From assembly GCA_022559845.1 (NCBI GenBank), contig CM040121.1, positions 572,310,140 to 572,374,139 of the forward strand: a DNA stretch of 64,000 nucleotides, in the 5' to 3' direction. Source of the DNA: Amorphophallus konjac. Its lineage: Eukaryota > Streptophyta > Magnoliopsida > Alismatales > Araceae. The position numbers and the translations under genes were made by a program. Below are positions 12,270 to 24,200 of the stretch, piece by piece. Under the pieces are notes generated by a model, which was given only the letters and a program-made list of their open reading frames with translations, ran no database searches and was not told the DNA's origin. The number at the start of each line of letters is the position of its first letter. Position 1 is the stretch's first letter.

Positions 12270-15200
12270 GTATTTCACTATACATTTTTGGGTGAATTGT
12301 GAATTTATAAAGTATGTTCAATTGAAAGATATTTCTATTTTTAGGTAAAATTGACTCTAGTTTTCTTGGTCTACAGTCAAAAGGTTTGGAGTGGGACACA
12401 GTTTTTATTGTGAAGGTATGAAACATTTACTAGGGAGTGTAGTTGTGCATATTTTTTATCTATCAATGTTGCGAACTTTCTGCTTAGGTCTTGATGTATG
12501 CGATCAGAACAAGTATGTTTCTAGCTTTTGGCCTGTTAATACATTGATCTTATGGATAGTGTTGATACCTTATCCGATGATGTTGCTGAATTTTCAATGT
12601 AAAGAGAACATTTATGAGTTTGTGTTAAATTTCCTCGAAAAATTAGAAATTTCTATCGAGTTTATGGATTCTCAAATTGGAAGCATCCCACCGGCCTCAT
12701 TTGGTGTTAATGCGATTACCTTAATTACCAAAAATCAATGATTGATCAGTAATTGGTGATGTTCTAACTGAACCCATAGTTAGGCACATTTAATGAAACT
12801 AGGGGTCAGCCTGGATCGGCTTTTAGCTAATTGGACTCCTAATCGGACCTATTTGTCTTCAGATGACCCCCTATTCTTGGGAGTGAATACTCGGATCAGG
12901 GCTGGGTTAGTGGAATCATCCCTGGTTGGACAGTTCAGGCTGAATTGTCTCCAGGCTCTGCTGTTCGATTGTCTCCCAGATCGTCTAACCCAGGCTGATC
13001 TATCTAGCTGTTGGGGATCTAATAGCTACTTAAAAATAGTTGTTGGAGACCATGGCTAGCTGTTGCTAGCTGGCCTCCAATGGCTATTTTGGGTTAGAGA
13101 AGGCCTTGGTGGCTGTAAATAGCTCCCATTTGGCCATTCTCACCCTCATCTTCAACCCATTCACTACGTAACCTCCTCTGCTTGTCTCACTCTTTGACCT
13201 TCTTTCTCTGTGGGGTACAAAAATCTCTCCTAGTGTGTTCTCTGTAAATACACTTGTGCTCTCTCTTTCTCCACACTGAGCCTGCAACTAAACTAGATCT
13301 GGATGTCTGTGTAGAGAAACTATATCACTTCTAAGTCTCACCGTATCTGTCTGCAGTTGAATTAATTTCTAAGACCAGGAGCGATAGTCATTGGAAGGAC
13401 CAAATATTTGGCCATAGACTACTTGTTCTATATCATTTGCATTGTCATTGTTGGGTGCAACAGAGAAGAATGAGACTATTTTTTTTTTAAGTTGGTAGTA
13501 GCACTAATTATATAAAAGAAAAAGAAAGAAGTTACAAGTACAAAGGGAGAGCTCCCACCAAAACTCCCACAGACAAAAAGCGGCAGACAACTCTCTGCCC
13601 CGGGAGCAAAACAAAGAAACAAAACCCCATACAGCCAAGCAACCCACTGACCACCCAGACATACAAACCAGCCACCACCACCCCAAAACCTGAAAACAAC
13701 CCTATTCCACCCTCTCTAACTCACACGACCCTCTTGACAGACCTCAAGTGTACTCAACCTAACCCCTCGCCATTGTTGGGCACCTCCCCTCGAGAAGCAT
13801 TTCCACTATCTTGGTTTCCCTAGCCAGCTTCGCATGCCATCCTCTCCGAATCGTACTGCGCGCTGATTTAGTGTCCTTATCGACACCTTGAGGGGAAACC
13901 CCAATCAAGTTGGCCACGTCTCTCGCCTGATCTGCAATAATCCTCTCGACCTCAAAAAAGATATCATTGACGTCTTCTTTTTTCTGGTCGAACTTCTCCT
14001 TAAGAGTGAGGCCTAAAAGCGCACATTCCTCCCCAGACACTCTCTCTGCCTGCGGCACTTGATTGACAGGGAGTGCATGGGCTACAACACAGACCTCCTA
14101 TGGAGGTAGCGAGAATTGGAGGGATGCATCCCCAACATCATCCACAACACCTGCCGTCTTGAAAAGGAGTCGAAGGCCACCCTCGAACCACTCCTCGATG
14201 CTTGTAGAATTTGAGCCTCTCCCCGCATCAGTCGAAACATGACTGTTGGGATCCAAGACACCTCTCACAGAAGCACCTTCAAGTTCCGCCTTCTCCTCCA
14301 AGACCGATAGGGCCTTTGGAGCCCCCCCCCCCCATTAAGGAGGGAATGGAGGAGACCCTCAGCCTCTACATCAATGCTACTGCCACACCCAAATGCGAGA
14401 CCCGCCGCTGAGAGGGGTGGGACGGGCAATCCCACCGAGACTTGACCGAAACTCCCTTTCAGTTGCCAGCCGACTGACCTGAATTGCCTCGTGCAGGCAC
14501 GCCCTTGGGGAAATACATTCTACCAATCTCTATAGCTCTTGCACGGAAGTAGGATGTTGCACGCCTGTTGATCATGGAAAATTAAAAATCTTCTCAGGGG
14601 AAAATTAAATGAACGTTCATTTGTTGAACGTCAATACACATTTATAAGCTATTTAAGTAGCATGTCCATTTTTAATTCCGTGGGTTTATTTTATCAAACG
14701 ATTTGGGTTCGAGTGCTGGACCTTTTCCCACTGACCTCGGTCAGTGTTAATTTACATCGGCATAAAGTCCGAACACTCTTGTTTAACTGCCAAAGAAAAA
14801 CTATAGTCCTTTACAATGTGGGTATGATGCCGAGGGCAGAGTTGCAACGACCGTAATTGGCTTCCTGAAAGGAAAGATAAGGAAATATAGTTGTGATTTG
14901 ATTAGAGACATGGCGAGCCTACAAGCCTAGGATGACAGGGGTAGGCAGGGATTGATATTTGAGTTTGGGCATGGATTAATGACTATGCCACAATTTAACA
15001 CTTCTTGGGGATTAAATAAAACCCAGTAGTGGTAGGGGTATGTTTACAATTCCTGGAGAGTTTAGGGGCACTTTGAATTCCAAGGGTATTTTGATAATTT
15101 CTAGGTTCCCAGGGTATTTTGGTAATTCTTGGATAACACTCTGGTATTTATGCAGTTTGGTATTAGTCACGAGTATGAAGACAATTTGAGGCTTAAGAAG

Positions 15201-18200
15201 GGTACATGTGCAAATATCCCTCATCAAAGGACGATATTCACAATTTGACTGGAAGCCATGATATTTCCGCAATTCCTTGGAATGAACAAAAGATATTTGC
15301 ATAAACTCAAGATCTTGTAAATATAGGGCTTCGTCAACAAATTGTAGACTTTACATGACTTCTTCACAAAAATGTGAGATAGTCACAATTTTATAAATTT
15401 GATGGGCATTTCTGCAATTTTGGGGGTATTTTTGTAATTGTTGATTAATTCAGAAAATTATAATACTTATACTACCAAAATCGATAGAAAATTACATAAC
15501 ATGGCTCCTAATGACATAAATGTAAGACCCGAGTTATTTATAACTTATATCCTTGAGTAGGCCTGAATAAAGCACAAAGCACACGAACTCCCGAGCGTGC
15601 CTCTGATGAGTGTCTTCTCGATTCTCCTCGATGTTCTCTTGATCGTAGGGCCCATTGGGGTATTTATAGAGTTTAGGGGGTGGACCCAGATAGGTCCCCG
15701 GGGGGGCTTGCCCGGGTTGAAATGACCTGGTAGGTGGGCGACCGACCTCGGATAGGTCCCGTAGGGACTAATCTGGGGTCGATTGACCCCAAGAAATGGG
15801 GGAATCTACCCCACTTGGGTCGCATGGTGGACCGATCCGAGGTCGATTGACCCCGGTTGGGGGTAATCGACCCCCAGTAGGTCCCATGGACTTACCGCGA
15901 TTAAGGGGGTGGTCAACCCCGGATAATCTCGGGGGGCCTATTCGGGTTGACTGGCCTCCATGAAGGGGCGATCGACCTCAGGTGGGTTCCACCTGACCCT
16001 GGGTAGGTTGCCCAAGGGACCTACCGGGTCCAAGTGACCGCAAACTTGAGAGAGAGAGGGGGCGGCCCCTATAAAACCCTCCTTTTCCCCATTTTTTTTT
16101 TTGGGTTTTTCACCACTTGGCCACGTGGAGAGGAGAAAAGGCTCCTCCTTTGTGCTTTATTTGGTTTTCTCTGCACTGTTCGTTGAGGAGAGAAGCTTGC
16201 AATCCCGTCGGGCCGTCTTGTACACTCATGTCGGACATTTCGCAGGTGCGTAGAATATCCTCATGTGATTGTTTTCTTGCTGCGAGGTTTTTTCTTTAAC
16301 CCCAGACGTCCGATGGGAATCTCCGGGATTCGGGAATTTGTCCGGATCACAATGACGCTAGACTATGTGCCCTTTATTGGTCATTATTTAGTTGAATTAC
16401 CCCAATTGCCTTGATTATCTCGGGAAAATGATGGGTTATTCGACTGGGAGTTCCTAGTGTTTGAAGATGACTCCTTGGGGCAACGGTGCTAGCTTTGTGT
16501 CGTATTCTGATTGTCACCGAGCCACCTTAATTTAATTTGCCTTCATTAATTCGAGCAAAAATTTCCTCGATTAATTCGAGAAAAATAATGGGCTCAACAA
16601 ATGCCCCCACGGTGCGTCCGTCAAATCCGGAGGCAGAGGAAGGCGACCCGTGCCCCTTATAATTTTTTGTTTTTTCGAGTCTTTCCAACACGATGGGGTT
16701 TCCTGAACTGCATTCAATCAATATATTGATACCCTTGTCTGCTCCGTCTAACCCTCTTTTTTTTTGCAGCGTTTTTAGCCATGGCTCGCTACAATGGAGA
16801 TAAAGACTACTCCAAGAAGCTGAGGATTAGGGGCTTTGAGGACCATTACGTCAAGCGGACGGACGGGCCCATGCTGCCATTTCCTCTTTGAACGATCACT
16901 ACTGATAATTTTAATTCAGTGAACCGTGGCTTGTTCTGGGTCGTAGAAGGGCCAGCTGAGGGTACATACCCAGATGAGGGAGTTGTTGACACATCCCAGA
17001 TTGCTAAGAGGAATGATGTTTATATGATCGGTCACGTGGATGTTCATCTCACTATCCACTGGATTGTCATCTTCTTCCTCTCATTCATAATTTTATTTCT
17101 TCGAACATGGAGAATAATGGCCCACTTTTGCCAGAGGAGAGGCGTCACCTTGAGCGAGCTATACTACTGGGGAGAGACAGTATGCAAGACACACGCACAT
17201 TCTCTTATCTAAGCTCCTTGAAGGGTTTTGTACGACATAAGCAATACCCTGACCAGAAAAGTCTGGTCTTTTCTTAACCATTTCGAAAGCTTCAGAGTCC
17301 GCTACATCTTTATCGCCGGCTTCCTGGTATTTATATGGGCGTCACATGGTTATAGAGCCCGCAGTGGATGACATGATCTTTAACACCCTTAGGGGTTAAA
17401 TTTGTGAATGATGAATATGACCATGATTGTCTACTCGATGGCATACCAACACTCAAGGCCCTTCCCATAGTTATCATCAAGGGGTGACAGAATGACTTAT
17501 GGGCAGTCTTGGTATTTAGAAAGCGGTGCTAGACAAGGTAGGGATCCGCCATGCAGTAACGGTCGCCTTATATTCTTATCCTTGCCACACAGGTCTTCTG
17601 TAAGACTTGGCGGAACGATTTAACCACCGCTGGAACACCTTCGTCACTGTAGAGGGTGAAACATCCCTAGATCTCTGGGGTTTTCACAGAATTTCTGGTC
17701 TTCTCATTTGTGGGCAAGCTTATGATGAGATATCCCTCGATGATCTTCACTGCAATCATTTCGATGGCGCAGGGAGGTATCACATGCCTTATTGTTATAG
17801 ATATTTAATGAAGACTTGGAGGGATTTGGCCCGGGTGGGCAAAGACAAGACTCCCCGCACACATAGGGTGACTTGAATGTCTGGGGCGAGATTTTTACAG
17901 TGGGCCTTATTGTTTTCATCAGGAGTTTGCTTAGCCTGGAGTGTCTCGTAACCAGTGCAAGGAAATAGTATTGAAATTCCGCTAGCATCCACACCGTCTG
18001 TATACTCCAGAGAAGGGTTGGAATTCGTGAGGATTACCTCCTCTCACATACTTGGAAGGTGGCTTACTGGTTAGCCACCTTTGTGATTCCTCATGGCGAG
18101 TGTTTAACATGGAAATAAATAAATAATTCTTTGAAGAAGAAAATGTACATTAGTGGTTATCAAGTAGTGGGTGTATTACTATTTCTGCGAATTTAGGTTT

Positions 18201-21200
18201 GTTAAACGATTTGGGTTCGGGTACGGAACATTTCCCCATCGACCATAGTCGATGTTTATTTACATTGGCATAAAGTTCGAATACCCTTGATTAACTGTCA
18301 AAGAAACGCTTTTCGATCTCTACAATATTCGCTGTGATATTGTGGGTTTTATCTAACAGATTTGATCAAAGAGATCACCTATTAAAGACACATATTTGTA
18401 GGAGAAAATAAAACATTTTATTCTTTGGATTCATATTTACAAAATACATGAAATCCAGATTACATAGTCAGGTCATTTGATATATATTTGGCCTTCTTTC
18501 CTCCACCAGAACAGACCGTTGAATTTGAGTTTCATAGAGATCTAATCCTCTTTTTTTGGGATATATTTTCAATTTCTGACCCTTCTAAGGGTATTTCTGT
18601 AGTTTTGGAGCCTTCCTGAATATTTCTGTAATTTCGGACCCTTCCTGGGTATTCTAGTACTTTTTGACCCACCCGAGGTATTTATGTAATTCCGGACCTT
18701 TTCTGGGTTTATTTGCAATTGCGGACCCTTTCTGGGTTTATTTGTAGTCACAAATCCCTTTTTTGGGTTTATTTGAGATTTTGAACCCCTCTGGAATTAT
18801 TTGCTATTTTTCTTTGAGTAGGGGTTGGCTTGTAACTCCTAGAAAAGTTCAAGGGTATTTGTGTAGTTTGTACAGACCAAGGTTATTTTTGTACTATCTA
18901 CACTGGATTGGGATTTTCATGTAATCTTGACATGAGGCGCAAGTCCCTCATTTGTGGAGGTGCGTTGACCAAAGACTCTCGGGAAATTGTTTCTCTTTCT
19001 TGAGCTCTCATGGATTGTAGTCCAACTTTATGCGTCCATCAGCGCAACGCCGTGGATCGACCTGTCTGGTCAAGTCGCGAGGGTCAAAAGGGCAGCGCCC
19101 CTTGCGGGGGGTTTTCGGGGAGGGGGAGACCCCTGGAAGAAAAAATTCTTATAACCCATGGGATCTTAATCGGACCAAATGCCCCATTAGGGGGTTTAAT
19201 AAGTCCAAAATACCATGTTTAGAGTTTTAACCGGTCCAAAGTGCCCATTCTAGGGCTTTAACCGGTCTAAGGTATCACTTTGAGGGTTTTATGGTTTAAC
19301 CGGGGCAAATCCCCTAACCTAGGGTTTTATCCGGACCAAAGTGCCCATTTTAGGGCTTTAACAGGTCGAAAGTCCCAGTTTGAGGGTTTTGTGAGTTTAA
19401 CCGGGGCAAAGTCCCCAACCTAGGGTCTTATTCGGACCAAGGTGCCCATTCTAGGGCTTTAACCGATCCAATGTCCCAGTTTGAGGGTTTTATGGGTTTA
19501 ACCAGGGCAAAGTCTCCAACCCAGGGTTTTATCCGGACCAAAGTGCCTATTCTAGGGCTTTAACCGGTCCAAAGTCTCATTTTGAGGGGTTCAACCACTT
19601 TCTCGACAAATTCTCGAGTTTTACAAGGTTGTGCAAAGACTAGGAGAGGGAAGTTTTATAACATACCCTCACTATGAGCACAAGCACAAGCCCTCTCGAA
19701 GGATGGGCCTTTAAAAGCACAAGCACAAGGATCCTTAGAGCTCTGCCTCTCTGTAATTTCTCCTCTCTGTGTGTGTCGTCTGTGTGTTTCGCCAGGGGGT
19801 CCCATTGGGGTATTTATTAGCCCAGGAGCGGTTACCAAGTTTAACCGGTTCAAAGATGCCCATCCAGGACTTTAACCAGTCCAAAGTGGCCAATCTAGGG
19901 TTTTATCCGAACCAAACTCCAAGAATGAGGGGTTTATCCGGAGCAAAGTACCCTACTTAGGATTTTAACCGGACCAAATATCTCATTTGGGGGTTTAACC
20001 GGTCCAAACCCCCAAGGTGGGGGGTTTATCCAGACCAAACCCCCCAACTAAGGGGTTTATTCGGACCAAATCCCCAAAATGGGGCATTTATCTGGACCAA
20101 ACCCCCCAAATGGGGGGTTTATCTGGTCAAAACCCCCAAATGGGGGAGGGGGTGGCCGACCTCTTTTTTGTTTGTTTTGCTCTCTCTTTTTTAATCAAAA
20201 TTTTTGGCTTCAACAACGAGGAAGGTGTTCTTCGAGCCAAAGTTATTTATCCAGCATGTTTGATGGCACGTGGTCAGAGAGTTTCATGTTACTCTTGCTA
20301 ATATTTATCACTTCTTTGGGGTTTGAACTACTCATACCTCACCTAGAGACGAGGAATTTATTTCCCACACATTACTTAAGTGCATGGGGTAGGTTATTAT
20401 TTTCAAAGTTTTCTCAGAGATCTCCAGTTGACAACCCTATGGGACCCCTCATCTTTGCTTGCAGTGGTCACCCGGACCAAGATGCCCTCATACAGTTGGT
20501 TGGTGCTCGCCGGGCTTTATCATTTCTTCCCACTGGGAAGAATGACGCTTTAGATTTTGACCATTGCTCCTATCTTTATCGCCCTTATTTAGAACGGGAA
20601 GGAGGCACAACTATTTGCAGGTTATCTTCTAATGCTGAACCTTTGGCGTATGCTCTTGCTAAATGGGTGCTTTGTACACGCCATAGTGTTCTCGTTTATC
20701 ATCGTTCCAACACCGCAGTTCTCGAGCTTTATTATCCTCATTTGTTTGCTCAGAACTTCGGATATGATCAGGCCACGCCACCCAATGCCGAGTTCCCGTT
20801 TGCCCCTCAACAGTATAAACATCGGGATGTGCATCTTGTTACAGTAGCATGGTGCGACTTCCTTTGCCGTGACGTGAAAGAGGAACATGTTATTCCAACA
20901 CAGATGACATATATTATTCCCGATGGTGGTTTAAGAATAGCAACGTCTTTAGGCAACATGCAGAAGCCTTAAGGTCTGTTGAAGAGACGCGTTTGAGGAG
21001 AGATGATATGCCACATTTGTTTCTTGACCCCGGTATCAAAGCACACTTTTCTGGGGCTGCTTGGACCATTAGAGATATTGATAAGGTCTGGAGAACAAGA
21101 GGCCAAACAATTCCCACTGATCGAAATCAGTATATCGGGGCCTTTAGACCCTTGTAAGGTACAATGGTAGCAGCTCTAGCTCTTGGTGGGAGCATTACCG

Positions 21201-24200
21201 GGGTCTCTTGTGGTTTGAAGAAAAGATCTCAGTTATCACAACCAATGCCTGAGGGAACTTTCAATGGCAATGCGGTTGTGGAATTGAGGTCTTACATCAT
21301 CAACACAATCGGTTCTGTAGGCTTAGTAGAGTATATTTCTGATGTGGAGGTAGCTATCACCCTGTTGGACACAATTTTATCCTAATAAATAACCCAGATT
21401 TAAAGGCGTGGAATCATGTCCAAACACCCTGCGGGCACTTATGTGCCCTCATGAAATCCCTGACCAACAATGGAGCCGAATACAAGGCTTTGATCATTGG
21501 GCTTCACACCCTAAATGAAATTTTAGAAGCTGCAAAGAAGGTGACTCGTGTCTTTCAGTTGAAGCACAAGCAAATTATTTTGAGGCCACTAAGGCCTACC
21601 CGACAGGTAATTGCCTTATTTCCCACTTCTTCACTGTGTTTTTTTTTTCTCATCGGAATGTTGCCTTGTATATTTTCCTTGCAATAGATCCCTGGCAATC
21701 AGGAGGATGGGGTCTCTCCCTTAGAGAACTCTCCAGATTTGACCAGCAGAGACCCCACGACTTTCTCTAAAAGGCGGAGGGTTGAAGATAATGTGGAGGG
21801 CGTCCGACCAACCTCGCTTCTCCAGGCTAGGGAAACGACCCCTGTCAGGACCAACATTTCTAGTGAGTGAACAGTCCTATTGAGACTTTAAGGCTCTTTC
21901 CCAGTCTTTATAAAATATCACAGCTTTTATTTTGCTTGATGCAGGTCCTCTTGAAGTTGGGGTAGGGATGAGTTTCTCCCCCCTCCCCTCCTGGCAATGT
22001 TTTGTCAAAGGTAGGGTTGGCCTTAGTGAGTCTTTTCCCGAGGTTGACATTGATGTTGAGAATCTGGGTCTTGCCAACGATGACTATATGCTAGTCACCG
22101 CTGCCTACCCTTTACCTGCTATGGAGGGGGCTCCTACCACTCAGCCTTTGGGTAATTTTCATGTGCTCCTCCCCCTTTTTGCTACGTGCGAGAATTTGAG
22201 TATTGTCTTGCTGATAAATATCTTCTCGTTTCATAGGGAACCCGAAAATCATGCCTAGCCCTCCTTCCATCAGAGAGGGTTCTAGTTCCTCCTCCGATGA
22301 GAGAGACTCTGCTTCTTCTTCCAACAAAGGAAATTCTGATTCTTCAGGTGAGGGGAGCTCGAGTTCTTCTTCGAGCACGAAGGCCTCAGGCTCTTCCTCT
22401 GACGAGGACCATTCCTCTACTTGTATGAGGTCTCTTAAAAGTAGGGAAGTAAGGGCCATTCTAGGTGAACCAGAAGCTGAGCTTCCCCTTTTATTTTACT
22501 GTTCCATTCTTCTTGTTGTTCCTTCTTTTATTCAACTTGCTATGAATTATGCAATTGCAGACTTAGCGATCTCCATGGAAATGTTCTCGCAGCTCGTTAA
22601 GTCTGGTTCGGGCACTGACCTCCCAGACTATAATGAGGACTTGTGGGCCAAAGGAATTACAATGTTTGGTGCTGTTGACCTGGTTGAGGAAGGCCTCCCA
22701 GAATTGGGAGCTTCAAGTGGCGCCATACCATTCCTTGCCCCTGGGCTATTAGTATGCACCGTCAGCTTGGTGGAAACTAGAGTTGTAGACCCTCCGGGTA
22801 AGAGATTTGTTTTCCACTCACTTATTCATTCATTCCTTCTACATTATGATTTATTGGCACTTATCGTACCACTTTATTTTAACAGTTGTTGATCGAGCTG
22901 GGGAGGAGCATGACCCCTAGACTGGTGAAGCTTAGGGGTGTCAAAAATACCTGCAAACCCGATTACCCGCATCACCCGACCCGTGATGGGTCGGGTAATA
23001 CCCGAATAAACGGATATGGGTTCGGGTCCAGATATGTTTAAAATACCCGTTACACATTCGGATAGGGTATGGATTTAGTGCACCCGAATCCATACCCGAT
23101 CCGAACCCGTTCTTAATAACTCATTGTGCATGTTAGACTTATGATTTTGGCATGAACTCAACTCGTTGCCCTCCTTGTTGGGTTTATGAGTTTCACCTTC
23201 TTGCTAAAATTATAAGGACGTTGTTATAAAACATAAAATTTACTTTGGTAGGAAAATTATTGACCAGACATCTCTTTTCCCACTTCCCATAAATTCCATA
23301 TTCCCTTAGATGTGGACGTGAACTCATGATTTATAGACGGATATCCGCAAATATATCCATATCCGTGATGGATATACCCGTATCCATACCCGCGAAAATA
23401 ATAGGGTACTATCCGGGTATGAGAATAAGGCTCTGATGATGATGATGACTATCCGGGTATGATATTTATAAAATTTTCACGGATAGGATATGGTATTAGT
23501 CTACCCGAGTCGAACCAGATCCATTTACATCCTTAGTGAAGCTACTCTTGTAGAGGCGACACATTAGGCTTCTTCAGAAGGACATGTCAATGCTGATAAT
23601 ATTGACATGTCTCCTGAACCTTTGTTTTTAGGTGCACTTCCGGTTGAGACCCCTCTTGCTGAGAGTAGTTTGTCAGGTGGACATTTCTTCCTCCTTCCTT
23701 CTCTTCTTCTATGATATAACTCCTTTTTCATCCTTTTCTTGTTGCACTTTTCTTGCAGCTCCTCCCATAGAGCCAATAGCAGAAACCTTTAGGGCGACAG
23801 AGTCTCATGCCATAGAGGTGCTAGCTCAGGAGAAAGAGGTGTCTCCCTGTGAGGCGCCAACCCATGTAGGGTCGGTCCTTTTTGCTACTCTTGCGGAAGG
23901 AAATGTCCCAGAGACAGGTATTTGCCCGTTTCATTATGCTCCGTCCTCATCATGTTTTGTGAACGAGTTGTCTTGAGCTGCAAAGATTTATTCCATCTGC
24001 AGGGAGCATTGTTGTGGATGCCCAGCCTGCGGGGTCAAAGTCAACCCCCGCCAATATTCCTTCTTTCGATTCCCAAAAGGAAGTTCCTTTCGAAGCTGAA
24101 CTTGAGCCCAATACCATTCCAGGCAAAAACCCGCGACTTGTGGTCTGGAATTCTGCATATATATTTTTTTTTCCTTCTCCTTTCGAAAGGATACTCATCA

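Larger units (their letters stand above)
14566..16599 (+). mobile_element. LTR directly upstream of PMD element 2 (2,034 bp)
   Basis: It begins TGTTGATCATGG and ends GGGCTCAACA, followed at once by the same internal start (AATGCCCCCACGG) as element 1. It carries the family core at about 14690-14808, weak 28-30-bp repeats around 15040-15130, an antisense TATTTATA at 15661-15668, a GC-rich GGTCC-type block, and a sense TATAAAA at 16070-16076. The five bases before it are ACGCC; I did not find that duplication downstream. Confidence 0.7.
18101..20215 (+). mobile_element. Solo LTR inserted in the PMD gene (2,115 bp)
   Basis: Ends are TGTTTAACATGG and GGCTTCAACA. The target duplication is GCGAG (18096-18100) and ACGAG (20216-20220), four of five bases identical. 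Skipping the LTR and one duplication joins the PMD frame exactly (PHGE to EGVLR), matching element 1 at the same place. It contains the core palindrome, a degenerate array of about 28-30 bp (18560-18940) and an array of TTTAACCGG..CAAA units (about 19150-20140). Confidence 0.8.

Noticed and set aside
19150..20140. Regular repeats suggesting a CRISPR-like array
   Set aside because: Units are degenerate, spacers are not unique, and the array lies inside a solo LTR in a plant intron.
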